From Phycisphaerae bacterium (GTDB taxonomy: Bacteria; Planctomycetota; Phycisphaerae; Tepidisphaerales; Tepidisphaeraceae), in contig JAICIO010000015.1 of the NCBI GenBank assembly GCA_025924315.1, positions 1 through 64,000 of the forward strand: a DNA stretch of 64,000 nt. Direction: 5' to 3'. Both the position numbers and the translations under genes were made by a program. The notes below the pieces were generated by a model. It had not been told where the DNA came from. It saw only the letters and a list, made by a program, of their open reading frames with translations, and did no database searches. Of this stretch, positions 49,883 through 58,294 are shown one piece after another (the first letter of the stretch is position 1; every line of letters starts with the position of its first letter).

Positions 49883-49945
49883 CCCTGCGGCTAAAGCCGC
49901 CTGGCATGTTCAAGCGATTGAGGCCCGGCCGCTTCAGCGGCAGGG
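49883..49945. repeat. GCGGCTAAAGCCGC double palindrome
   Basis: Arms 49883-49901 and 49927-49945 are inverted relatives (CCCTGCGGCTAAAGCCGCC against CCCTGCCGCTGAAGCGGCC), and each is palindromic itself. It fills the space between two convergent genes. The word GCGGCTAAA is shared with the element at 23975-24041. Confidence 0.7.
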
Positions 49946-49951
49946 CTCCGC

Positions 49952-51400
49952 TTAATATCGCTTCCGCGATTCCGGCTCATTCTCTTTCGGTCGCGAGATC
50001 CGCTCGTTCCCCATGGGCTCGTGATACTCTCGATCCACCGGACGTATCCCCGCAAACGATCGATACTCCTCCTGCACCGCGCGGAAATACGGATCGTGTT
50101 CGTCCTTCGGCGTGATGAACATGACCGAACCGATCGCTTCGCCGGACTTCACGCAATCCAGCACCATGTGCAGCTTCTGCTGCACATTCTCCGGCGTGCC
50201 GGGCTCGTTGTAGCGCAGTTCATGCTCCTGCGCGTTGGCGGACGGCATCAAAATCATCGGCAGATTCCACCGGTTCTTCCCCGCGGCCGCTTTGTAAAAA
50301 CTCGCGGTGAAGCTTTTGCTCCGATGCGCTTTCCAGACGTGATCCACGTCGCCACTCCCCTTCAACGAACTCACCCCGCGAATGCGCACGTTTTCGATGT
50401 TCACCTGAATCGCGAACGTGTCGACGCCTTTCTTCTCGAGCATGCCGAGTTCGACGTGAATCTTGCGATCCTTCGGCACGTACTTCGCGAGGTCCAGCTT
50501 GATGAACTGATCCGTCGGCGGACGCGAGGCGTCGGCCGACCAGATCATCTTGCCGTTCACATAGCACACCGCGTAATGAAATCCGCGCTCCGCGGATTGC
50601 TCGCGAATAAAGCTGTCCCAGAAAAAAGTGAGCGACGCATCGGTGGGATCATCGACATGAAAGTCCCCGATCATCAGCACGCCTTCATCGTCCTCGGTCG
50701 GAATGGAGCGATTGAGCTTCGCCATCAGCGACGGGCCGTAATATTCATCGTGCAAAAACGTGTTCGCATTGACAACTTCGTCTTCGGTTCGCGGATACGC
50801 GCCGATCACACCATCGCAGTATTTCCCGTACTTCTCGACGAAATCCGGCCAGGGTTGCTCAAAATAGATCAGGGGATAGAACTTCAGTTGCGGGTTGATC
50901 GACTTGTAGGCGTGGTGAATCTGCTCGGTGTATTTCGGCGTAAAGCCAGGGCGGTCGGGCAGCGTGGTGTTGGTATAGAAATCGTCGATCGCGAAACCGA
51001 TGATGTTCTTGTGCGCGAGCGAAAGCTTGGCGATTTCCTGCGCCCATCGCACGTAATCCGTCTTGAACGGCTCGGAATAATTCCAATTCTTCTTGTAAAG
51101 CGTCGACTCGCTCCACGGCGTGAGGTGTACGACGACATCCATGTGGTCCCGTGCCGCGGCATCGGCAAAGCTTGGAAGATCGTCCCAGTCGGATTTTCCG
51201 TGTTGAATGAGGTAAAAGTAGGTGTTGCATCCCATCGCCTTCAGCGCGGCGAGCGTTTTCGGCGTATCGAAGTGGCCGTCGGGCGTGCGCAGTTCCTGGT
51301 CGTAATCCGCCAGAATCGGCCGCTGCACTTCGCGCGGCTGCGCGAGGATCCAGGACGATGCGATGAGACTGACGATGGTGCAGGTCGGGCAGAGTGTTTT
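49952..51400 (-). CDS. TIM-barrel (glycosidase-like) protein with C-terminal beta domain
   Basis: A 482-residue protein. Start ATG 51400 gives a leader MKTLCPTCTIVSLIASSWILA, a likely signal peptide; ATG 51415 and a TTG at 51433 are alternatives. Barrel strands are visible: ALKAMGCNTYFYLIQ, HMDVVVHLTPWSES, IIGFAIDDFYTNT (two Asp on a strand end) and LKFYPLIYFEQPW. A beta-sandwich-like part (KIHVELGMLEKKGVDTFAI) follows. It probably acts on a polysaccharide or glycoside outside the cytoplasm; the reaction is not established. The divergent gene is a 40-residue lipoprotein. Confidence 0.65.
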   Translation of the reverse strand, partial: KTLCPTCTIVSLIASSWILAQPREVQRPILADYDQELRTPDGHFDTPKTLAALKAMGCNTYFYLIQHGKSDWDDLPSFADAAARDHMDVVVHLTPWSESTLYKKNWNYSEPFKTDYVRWAQEIAKLSLAHKNIIGFAIDDFYTNTTLPDRPGFTPKYTEQIHHAYKSINPQLKFYPLIYFEQPWPDFVEKYGKYCDGVIGAYPRTEDEVVNANTFLHDEYYGPSLMAKLNRSIPTEDDEGVLMIGDFHVDDPTDASLTFFWDSFIREQSAERGFHYAVCYVNGKMIWSADASRPPTDQFIKLDLAKYVPKDRKIHVELGMLEKKGVDTFAIQVNIENVRIRGVSSLKGSGDVDHVWKAHRSKSFTASFYKAAAGKNRWNLPMILMPSANAQEHELRYNEPGTPENVQQKLHMVLDCVKSGEAIGSVMFITPKDEHDPYFRAVQEEYRSFAGIRPVDREYHEPMGNERISRPKENEPESRKRY

Positions 51401-51452
51401 CATTGCAATTGCCATATCATCATGACACCGCAAGAAAGGGAAGGTTCAAACG

Positions 51453-51575
51453 ATGAAACGAATTCTGGTGATGGCGGCGATCGTGGGCATGCTCCTCATT
51501 CAGTTCGGTTGCAAATCGGAAGGTGGAACTGATCCACAAAAACGTGCAGAGAAGATCAACATCAATGTGAATTAG
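51453..51575 (+). CDS. Very small lipoprotein (40 residues)
   Basis: An ATG at 51453 after a good AAGGGAAGG site opens 40 residues: MKRILVMAAIVGMLLIQFGC forms a signal with a Cys at position 20 (lipobox QFGC, so a weak match), and the tail KSEGGTDPQKRAEKININ is hydrophilic. It would sit as a lipid-anchored peptide. Function unknown. A perfect palindromic terminator follows at 51638-51667. Confidence 0.6.
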   Translation: MKRILVMAAIVGMLLIQFGCKSEGGTDPQKRAEKININVN

Positions 51576-51637
51576 GTTCAATCCCGCGTGACAAAGAGTC
51601 GATCTTGCGACGGCTTGATCAACGGTTACTTTTCCCA

Positions 51638-51667
51638 AAAGCCCCGGCTGCTAGCAGCCGGGGCTTT
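51638..51667 (+). terminator. Perfect 30-base palindrome, probable bidirectional terminator
   Basis: Two 15-base arms (AAAGCCCCGGCTGCT and its complement) with no spacer, ending in CTTT and starting with AAAG. It lies 62 bases after the small lipoprotein stop and 26 bases before the helicase ATG. Confidence 0.75.
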
Positions 51668-51693
51668 CACAGGGCAAAACATCGATCCAGCGC

Positions 51694-53739
51694 ATGCATC
51701 TGAATCCGGAACAAGAACAAGTCGCTTCGCATGTCCACGGGCGCATTCTTACACTTGCGGGTCCGGGTTCGGGCAAAACGAAAACCCTCACCGAGCGCAC
51801 CGGCCGGCTCGTTCGCCACGGCGTAAACGCCGCGAACATTCTCTGCCTCACCTTCACCAACAAAGCCCGCGACGAGATGCGCGATCGATTGATCGTGCAA
51901 TACGGCGAGAACGCGAAGAAAGTCGCCATCAGCAATTTCCACGGCCTCTGCGGAATCATCCTGCGGAAGTTCGGTGATCGCCTCGGTTACACCGACGCGC
52001 TCACCGTCTGTGATTCGGACGACCAGGTCGATCTGATCATGCAGGTCGCGCGCAAGCGCGGGCTTGAGCCGACCAAGCCACAGGCGCGGCTGCTGTCGTT
52101 TTCGATCAACGATTGGCGCGAAAATCTCGGCGACGATGATTCGTTTCACGCGATGGCGGGCGAGAAAATCCGCGACGGCGAGCTCGGCGTGATGCGTGCG
52201 TACATTGAAGCGCTGCGCCGCCGGAATCAGTGCGACTTCAGCGGGATGTTGTCGGAAACCGTGCGATTACTTCGCGAGCACGACGACGTTCGAGAGAAAC
52301 TGCAGAAGCGATTTCAGTTCATCCAGGTCGATGAGTTTCAGGACACGAATCGCGCGCAGCACGAGATTGTGGAGCTGATCTGCGGGAAGGAAGACAACGT
52401 GCTGGCGGTCGGGGACGGCGATCAGTCGATCTACGAATGGCGCGGCGCGAGCCCCGACGGTATCGATCGGTTCATCAATAACGGCCGGAAGAAAACCGGC
52501 AAATGCCGGATCGTGAAGCTCGGCGTGAATTATCGTTCCACGCCGCAGATCATCGAGGTGGCCGACCGGCTCATCAAGCATTCCACGAATCGCATCGCGG
52601 TCGAGTTCAGCACGGTTCACAAACCGGGCGAGCCGGTGAAGCTCGTGAAATTCGAAAAGCCGGAAGCCGAGGCCGAAGCCGTCGCGATGGACATTGAAAA
52701 GCTCGTGCGGCGAGAGAATGTCCCCGCGAAAGAGATCGCGGTGTTTTATCGGCAAAACGACATGAGCCGGCTGATCGAGCAGTCGCTCGCGAAGCGACAG
52801 CTTCCGTATCAAGTCGTTGGCAGCGGCAGTTATTACGACCGCATGGAAGTGAAAGACGTGCTGTCCATGCTGCGGTTCGTCTGCAATCCGAAAGACGGTA
52901 TCAGCTTCGCGCGGATCGCGAACAAACCCGCGCGAGGGATGGGGGATGCGCTGATCGGCCGTCTCGAAACCTTCGCGGAGAAATACAACGTCGATCTGCT
53001 TCACGCAATGAGGGACGATGTGCTGCCGACAATCCGCGACGAGCATGACAAACCGCTTAGCGACGCCGCCATTCGCGCATGCAAGGAAACGCGCGAGATC
53101 TTCGACGCGCCGCGCTATCACCGCAACGTCGCCGATCTGGTGAATGCGCTGCTCGATCGAACGAAGTACGACACTTGGCTCAAGGAACGCTACGAAGAGA
53201 AGGGCGAATACGAAGCGCGCAGTCGAAACGTGAACGAGCTCGCCAACGCGATCGGGGAATTCGCTCGCACAAATCCGCGGGCGACGGTCGCTGAATATCT
53301 CCAGAGCATCTCACTCTACACCGACGGCGACGAGCAGGGCGACGGCAACGCGGTGCGACTCATGTCGCTGCACGCGAGCAAGGGCCTCGAGTTCGACGTC
53401 GTCTACATAATCGGCGTCGAGCACGGCATTCTTCCGCATGACAAAGCCGTCAAAGATCGAGCAGATCGAGGCTTGGAAGAAGAGCGGCGGCTCTGCTACG
53501 TCGGCTTCACGCGCGCTCGGAAGCTGCTGCGAGTTGCGTGGTGCCAGAGCAGACAGGATGTGTTCTCAAGAGATCGTACGGCCCGTTTCCTGCCGACCCT
53601 TCCGAGCCAATTCCTCTATGAATCCGGTCTGATGAGCGCCGAAGACTACGGTGCCGCTAAGGACAAGCGCGCTGAGGGGCTTCGGCAACTCCTCAAAGGT
53701 TCCGCGAAGAAATCGAAGAAGCGTCCCGTGCGCAAATAA
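51694..53739 (+). CDS. UvrD/PcrA-family superfamily 1 DNA helicase
   Basis: A 681-residue helicase with the SF1A motifs in order: Q-motif LNPEQEQVASH, motif I LAGPGSGKTKTL, Ia LTFTNKARDEM, II VDEFQDTN, III GDGDQSIYEWRGA, IV VNYRST, V LMSLHASKGLEFDVVYI and VI YVGFTRARKLL. It unwinds DNA 3' to 5' in repair or recombination-type processes. Length and motifs fit UvrD/PcrA/Rep; which paralogue it is cannot be decided. It is a single gene with a short basic tail, followed by a kinase-like gene 20 bases later. Confidence 0.93.
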   Translation: MHLNPEQEQVASHVHGRILTLAGPGSGKTKTLTERTGRLVRHGVNAANILCLTFTNKARDEMRDRLIVQYGENAKKVAISNFHGLCGIILRKFGDRLGYTDALTVCDSDDQVDLIMQVARKRGLEPTKPQARLLSFSINDWRENLGDDDSFHAMAGEKIRDGELGVMRAYIEALRRRNQCDFSGMLSETVRLLREHDDVREKLQKRFQFIQVDEFQDTNRAQHEIVELICGKEDNVLAVGDGDQSIYEWRGASPDGIDRFINNGRKKTGKCRIVKLGVNYRSTPQIIEVADRLIKHSTNRIAVEFSTVHKPGEPVKLVKFEKPEAEAEAVAMDIEKLVRRENVPAKEIAVFYRQNDMSRLIEQSLAKRQLPYQVVGSGSYYDRMEVKDVLSMLRFVCNPKDGISFARIANKPARGMGDALIGRLETFAEKYNVDLLHAMRDDVLPTIRDEHDKPLSDAAIRACKETREIFDAPRYHRNVADLVNALLDRTKYDTWLKERYEEKGEYEARSRNVNELANAIGEFARTNPRATVAEYLQSISLYTDGDEQGDGNAVRLMSLHASKGLEFDVVYIIGVEHGILPHDKAVKDRADRGLEEERRLCYVGFTRARKLLRVAWCQSRQDVFSRDRTARFLPTLPSQFLYESGLMSAEDYGAAKDKRAEGLRQLLKGSAKKSKKRPVRK

Positions 53740-53759
53740 CATCGCTAAAATCTGCGACG

Positions 53760-54707
53760 ATGCCATTGCCGAATCAGCACGCCCACCGCGCCCTGCTGCA
53801 TTACGCGCTGAAACCAATCGATGTGACATTGCTTCAATCCGATCGTCAGTTGGTCTTCAAGGTTACGGCGTCGAGGAATGCCAGCTATGCGCTGCGAATT
53901 TATCGCCCCCACGATCCGGCGGGGCGATTTCTGACTTCGCAGATGAAGTGGCTCAAGGCGCTCGCGGGAGATACGTCGCTGCGCGTGCCTGTGCCGGTGA
54001 TGAATCGCGGGGGAAGGGCCGTAACGACCTTTCGTTCGAACGGCGAGAGGTTTCGCGCGACCCTCACGCGATGGGTGAGCGGCGAGCGCCGGTTTCGCGC
54101 GAATGGTCCCGGCGCCCGAGCGCTTTTCGAAGTCGGACGCGCGATGGCGACGCTCCACCGTTACGGCCAATCATTTCGCCCGAGCGACTTTCGCGCTCCG
54201 CGATGGGATTACGAAGGATTGTTCGGACGCGGCTCTCCCTGGTGCCCGCCACATCCGCCAGCAGTTGATGGGGCGGCGCGGAAACTGTTCGATTCAACCA
54301 CGGCGCGCTGTCGCGAGGCGATGCGGTCTCTAGGCCATGGCGATAGCGTCTTCGGCCTGATTCACGGCGACTGCACGCAAGCGAATTACGTGATCGACCG
54401 CGGACGAATCGGGTTGGTCGATTTCGGTGATTTCGGATTTGGCCATTTCATTTATGACATGGCCATCACGTTACTCATGCTCAAACCGTTCGACAGCACG
54501 GGCGCGCAGCGGCGTGCGTTTCTGTCTGGCTATCGCGAAGTGCGCGACCTCTCGCCGGAGCACGAGAACTTGCTCGATCTGTTTGTTGCGGCGCGAGCCG
54601 TGGTACTCGCGAAATGGGTGATGGGAGCGGAGAAGCCGAACCCGGGCGACGTCGAATGGGTCGGCCAAATGCTTCGCTGGCTCCCGCGATTCTGCGACTC
54701 AGTCTAA
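53760..54707 (+). CDS. APH-fold small-molecule kinase
   Basis: A 315-residue protein of the aminoglycoside phosphotransferase/homoserine kinase fold. Brenner motif GLIHGDCTQANYVID (catalytic Asp and Asn) and the metal-binding DFGDFGFGHF are clear; an N-terminal lobe with LVFKVTASRNASYALRIYR carries the ATP Lys/Arg region. It phosphorylates a small metabolite; antibiotic resistance cannot be assumed and a SrkA-like stress kinase is an alternative. A TAAAAT box lies 8 bases before the ATG and there is no Shine-Dalgarno sequence. It lies 20 bases from the helicase gene. Confidence 0.83.
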   Translation: MPLPNQHAHRALLHYALKPIDVTLLQSDRQLVFKVTASRNASYALRIYRPHDPAGRFLTSQMKWLKALAGDTSLRVPVPVMNRGGRAVTTFRSNGERFRATLTRWVSGERRFRANGPGARALFEVGRAMATLHRYGQSFRPSDFRAPRWDYEGLFGRGSPWCPPHPPAVDGAARKLFDSTTARCREAMRSLGHGDSVFGLIHGDCTQANYVIDRGRIGLVDFGDFGFGHFIYDMAITLLMLKPFDSTGAQRRAFLSGYREVRDLSPEHENLLDLFVAARAVVLAKWVMGAEKPNPGDVEWVGQMLRWLPRFCDSV

Positions 54708-54792
54708 GTTGGCAACTGATACGGTTTTCACTGGCTTTCGCGGCATGCGATTTGTACATCGGATAAAGTGTTCGATTCGAAAGGAGTCCGAC

Positions 54793-55002
54793 ATGCTTCA
54801 AGTTCACGATGGTCAATGCGGTTTGTGCGTTCATTTCGGCGAGCATCACGCGCAGGAGAAAAAGCTCGTTGAGATTCGCGTGAAGAAATCGGCGTCCGAA
54901 ACGATGCTCGACGAATGCGCGCATCCGAAACACGCGTCGCTGCATCTGAGAGTCACGCCGATCAGCGGGTGCGACGGATTTGAACGGGCAAAGCCGAACT
55001 GA
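54793..55002 (+). CDS. Small Cys/His-rich protein (69 residues)
   Basis: The ATG at 54793 follows AAGGAG by 6 bases, which sets the start against the longer frame. The 69-residue protein has DGQCGLCVHFGEHH at its head, DECAHPKHASLHL in the middle and ISGCDGFERA at the end. The spaced Cys and His pairs look like a metal site (Zn or Fe). I recall similar small proteins from planctomycetes with no known function. It is soluble and ends before a terminator at 55028-55066. Confidence 0.75.
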   Translation: MLQVHDGQCGLCVHFGEHHAQEKKLVEIRVKKSASETMLDECAHPKHASLHLRVTPISGCDGFERAKPN

Positions 55003-55027
55003 GTCTTTTGATCCGAGAGAAAACAAG

Positions 55028-55066
55028 AAAGGGTCCGCAGAAAAAAGCGGGCTCTTTTCTTTTCAT
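55028..55066 (+). terminator. Terminator after the Cys/His-rich gene
   Basis: GAAAGGGTCCGC pairs with GCGGGCTCTTTTC around an A-rich loop and is followed by TTTTC. It starts 26 bases after the stop. Confidence 0.7.
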
Positions 55067-55395
55067 CGAAAATGCAGCTAAACCGGCTCTTGCCCTACCG
55101 CACTAATCATCGACCGCACAACGAACCGCAGGGGCCATCCGATCGGGTGTTCATTTCCGGATCGGCTCACGCCTTGCGTGATGGAACGTTGCCGCCGGCC
55201 TGGTCCGTGGAGAGATAACACCTCCGCCGGCGCATGAAGCGATGCAGGCAGCTCGCTCCTCCGCGACGTTTCACACGCCACTCTCAACCTTTCAATCGAA
55301 TCTTCGTTCGCGCTCTGCATGCCGATCGCCTTTGTGGAGAGAGGGTTCTCCGCGCGCTCATCATGGGAACGCGCGACGCAATCGGGAGAAGCGCC
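55067..55395. other. Gene-free leader of the peroxidase gene
   Basis: No convincing gene is seen. A long open frame runs in from 55234 to the peroxidase, but the added residues lack a signal or known motif, and a minus-strand frame at 55078-55320 is a composition artefact. Near the end, positions 55381-55391 (ATCGGGAGAAG) repeat exactly before the RTX gene. Confidence 0.6.
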
Positions 55396-57333
55396 ATGAA
55401 CCGCAGTTCTTCAGCTCAGGTCGCACGCCTTGAATCGCTCGAAGGCCGCCTCCTCTTCGCGACGAATATTGAGCCGATCAATGGGGTTGGAAACAATCTG
55501 CAGCATCCAACGTGGGGCTCGACCGACACCGCGCTCTTGCGGCTCGCGCCGGCGCAATACGCCGACGGAATCAGCTCGCCGAGTGGAAGCTCGCGGCCGT
55601 CGGCGCGGGTCATCAGCAATACCATCGCCGCGCATCCCGCAGGTGACGTCCTGAGCAGCACACACCTCGCCGCGTTTGGGTACATCTGGGGGCAATTCGT
55701 CGATCACGATCTCGACCTGACGAACGATGGAACGCCCGCCGAGACATTTGACGTCGCGGTGCCGAAGGGGGACCCGTACTTCGATCCTGCGGGAACCGGC
55801 ACGCAGGTGATTCCGCTCGATCGGAGTGAATACGCCGCCGGAACCGGCGTGACCTCGCCGCGGCAGCAGCTCAACGACATCACCGCGTACATGGATGGCT
55901 CGATGGTGTACGGCTCGGACGCGACGACCGCGGCGCGGTTGCGGACGTTCAGTGGCGGGCGGCTGAAGACCAGCAGCGGCAATCTGCTGCCCTTCGATAC
56001 GGATGGCCAGAACTTCCTGGCCGGCGACGTGCGCGCCGAAGAGAACGCGGAGCTCACGTCGATCCAGACGCTGTTCCTCCGCGAGCACAATCGCGTCGCG
56101 GGGCAGATCGTTTCGAAAAATCCTTCATGGACGGACGAGCAGATCTATCAGCAGGCCCGCCGGCTCGTGATCGGCGAGATCCAGCAGATCACGTACAACG
56201 AATTTCTCCCGGCGCTGCTCGGTCCCGGGGCGATCGCGCCCTACAGCGGATACAAGCCCGGCGTCAATCCGAGCATCAGCAACGAGTTCTCGACGGCCGC
56301 GTATCGCTTCGGCCACAGCATGCTGACCGACGACGTCGAATTCATCGGCAACGATGGCAAGCCCACCCGCGACGCGATGAGTTTGTCGCAGATCTTTTTC
56401 AATCCGACGATCGTCGAACAGAACGGCATCGATCCGCTGGTGAAGTATCTCGCCAGCAGCAACTCTGAAGAAATCGACAACCTCGTCGTCGACGGCGTGC
56501 GCAATTTTCTCTTCGGCGCGCCCGGTTCCGGCGGATTGGATCTCGCATCGCTGAATATACAGCGCGGACGCGATCATGGCCTGGCGGATTACAACTCAAC
56601 CCGCGCTGCGATGGGTTTGCCACGCGTGACGAGCTTCAGCCAGATCACGAGTAATCCGCAACTCGCGGCGAAACTCGAGAGTTTGTACGGCGACGTGAAC
56701 AACATCGATCTATGGGTTGGTGGCCTAGCAGAAGATCATCTCCGCGGAAGCAATCTCGGGCCGACATTTCAGCGAATTCTCGTCGATCAGTTCACCCGCG
56801 TGCGCGACGGCGACCGGTTCTGGTATGAGCGCTCGCTGAATCCGACTGATCTCGCGTTCGTCCGCAGCATGACGCTCTCGAAGATCATCCAGGCGAACAC
56901 GACGATCACGAACCTCCAAGACAACGTGTTCGTCTACAACACGACGGTGAATGGCCGGGTGTTCGCCGATGCGAACGGAAATGGTCGGATCGATCCCGGC
57001 GAGAACGGTTTGCCGAACATGACGCTGCAGCTTGTCGACGACACTGGCGCCATCATCACAACCGCCCGCACGGATCCAAACGGCGTGTATCACTTCGCGG
57101 GCATTCAGCTCGGCGATTATTCCGTGCACGTCGTCACCTTGAACGGACAGATTCTCACCACGCCGAACAATCGCCCGATCGACGTGACGCGAGGCATGGA
57201 TTTCAACAACGTCGATTTCGGCATACGCCTCGCGCAAAGTGCAACGATTGGTCAACCACCTCCGCCGCAGCCGGGCATGCAGCCGCTCGCGCCGCTGCCG
57301 GGCCAAAACGATCTGCGGCAACTCCTGATATAA
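55396..57333 (+). CDS. Exported animal-type haem peroxidase with LEPRxLL-type N-terminus
   Basis: A 645-residue protein; the ATG at 55396 follows GGGAGA. The N-terminus MNRSSSAQVARLESLEGRLL is the planctomycetal LEPRxLL-type motif seen on exported proteins. The peroxidase domain has the distal His in WGQFVDHDLDL, the catalytic Arg in FLREHNRVA, the proximal His in AYRFGHSML and LNIQRGRDHGLADYN. The family oxidises halides or organics with H2O2 using covalently held haem. A C-terminal SdrD-B/Cna-like unit (GRVFADANGNGRIDPGENGL) and a Pro/Gln-rich end follow. It is probably cell-surface or secreted. It is likely monocistronic, with a palindrome just after the stop. Confidence 0.92.
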   Translation: MNRSSSAQVARLESLEGRLLFATNIEPINGVGNNLQHPTWGSTDTALLRLAPAQYADGISSPSGSSRPSARVISNTIAAHPAGDVLSSTHLAAFGYIWGQFVDHDLDLTNDGTPAETFDVAVPKGDPYFDPAGTGTQVIPLDRSEYAAGTGVTSPRQQLNDITAYMDGSMVYGSDATTAARLRTFSGGRLKTSSGNLLPFDTDGQNFLAGDVRAEENAELTSIQTLFLREHNRVAGQIVSKNPSWTDEQIYQQARRLVIGEIQQITYNEFLPALLGPGAIAPYSGYKPGVNPSISNEFSTAAYRFGHSMLTDDVEFIGNDGKPTRDAMSLSQIFFNPTIVEQNGIDPLVKYLASSNSEEIDNLVVDGVRNFLFGAPGSGGLDLASLNIQRGRDHGLADYNSTRAAMGLPRVTSFSQITSNPQLAAKLESLYGDVNNIDLWVGGLAEDHLRGSNLGPTFQRILVDQFTRVRDGDRFWYERSLNPTDLAFVRSMTLSKIIQANTTITNLQDNVFVYNTTVNGRVFADANGNGRIDPGENGLPNMTLQLVDDTGAIITTARTDPNGVYHFAGIQLGDYSVHVVTLNGQILTTPNNRPIDVTRGMDFNNVDFGIRLAQSATIGQPPPPQPGMQPLAPLPGQNDLRQLLI

Positions 57334-57340
57334 CAGAGAC

Positions 57341-57374
57341 CTCGTAGGGGCGACGCAAGCGTCGTCCCTACGAG
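57341..57374. repeat. CTCGTAGGGGCGACGC palindrome
   Basis: Arms 57341-57356 and 57359-57374 pair over 16 bases with one G-T wobble and a 2-base spacer. It lies between convergent genes. The GTAGGG of the right arm supplies the TAG stop (57368-57370) of the minus-strand gene. Confidence 0.85.
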
Positions 57375-58156
57375 TCACGCGAATAGCGCTCGAGCAATGA
57401 CTCGATGTCATTTTCGATGAGATAGATTTTGCCGCGAGCCTCTTTGCGCTCACCCGGCGCGAGCCCGCCGATGCGGAAGTCCGAGTGAATGCAGCACCGC
57501 ACGCCCTGGAACAATTCCTGCCACGGCCACCACGCCGTCGCCAGGAGCATTGTTTCGTCTTCGTTGAAGCACCCGATTAGTCCGTTGCTCGTTCGCAAAG
57601 GATTGATTGGCCGCGGGTTGAGATCGTTCGGGTCAACCTTCGGCGCCGCCCAGACTTGCCCCGGTTTGTAAAGCGCTTCCTGGTTCCAAGCGTTCGTGGG
57701 AAGCCGCTCGAGCGCGTCGTCGATGAAGACAAAACACTTCGGCAGATATCGCTCGTCACACAATCGCGGTTCGACGCCGCAGAACGAGGCGACTTCAATA
57801 CAAGGCTGCGCCCAATGAGCTCGCGATGGCGTGGTCGCTGGATTGTACAGCGTGACATGAAAGGCAACTTCATCCTGGCTCGCCTCGATCAGATGATCCG
57901 CGACGACTCCGTCTTCTAATAACGATCGCAACCGGAGTTGATGCGGCGCCGATTCGAGAAGCTCCGTTTGATGCGGAATCACCGTCTCTTCCCACTTCCG
58001 ATGCGTCGACCCATCGCGGCAGAAGGCTTCCAGATACCAGACTCGGATCGGCCCCGCGTGCAAGCGCGGATCGCGGATAAGCAGGACATTATCAGCCCAG
58101 GAAAGCTCGATCATTTGAGTGAAGCCATCGTCACCGATCGGGGCTGCATCTACCAC
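57368..58156 (-). CDS. Conserved-looking soluble protein of unknown function
   Basis: A 262-residue protein from a GTG at 58156, chosen because AGGCGG lies just upstream; ATG 58114 and ATG 58210 are alternatives. The core has APIGDDGFTQMIELSWADN, GPIRVWYLEAFCRDGSTHRKW, TVIPHQTELL, HWAQPCIEVASF, LPKCFVFIDDALERLPTN and the end SNGLIGCFNEDETMLLATAWW, FRIGGLAPGERKEARGKIYL. It looks like a beta-rich protein with no signal peptide. I do not recognise a function; a planctomycetal hypothetical family seems likely. Its stop codon is inside the palindrome 57341-57374. Confidence 0.7.
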   Translation of the reverse strand: MVDAAPIGDDGFTQMIELSWADNVLLIRDPRLHAGPIRVWYLEAFCRDGSTHRKWEETVIPHQTELLESAPHQLRLRSLLEDGVVADHLIEASQDEVAFHVTLYNPATTPSRAHWAQPCIEVASFCGVEPRLCDERYLPKCFVFIDDALERLPTNAWNQEALYKPGQVWAAPKVDPNDLNPRPINPLRTSNGLIGCFNEDETMLLATAWWPWQELFQGVRCCIHSDFRIGGLAPGERKEARGKIYLIENDIESLLERYSRDS

Positions 58157-58294
58157 TTTTTTCCGCCTGTGACGACTTTGCCACGCGGGACGCGCTCGTT
58201 CCACTCCCATAACAAAAAGTTGATCCCATAACGCAGAAGGCGAGCGTTAATCCGCTGCGATTTCGGCCCGAACTGCTATCGGGAGAAGTCGCAA

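Noticed and set aside
50021-51532. 503-codon plus-strand frame opposite the TIM-barrel gene
   Set aside because: No motif, and composition typical of a shadow frame.
53760-54707. Aminoglycoside resistance gene
   Set aside because: Only the general APH kinase motifs are seen; the fold is shared by many metabolic kinases and there is no resistance context.
55078-55320. 80-codon minus-strand frame before the peroxidase
   Set aside because: No start signal or motif, and it overlaps the leader region.
55234-55395. N-terminal extension of the peroxidase from ATG 55234
   Set aside because: The added residues are Arg-rich, without a signal; the LEPRxLL-type motif and ribosome-binding site favour 55396.
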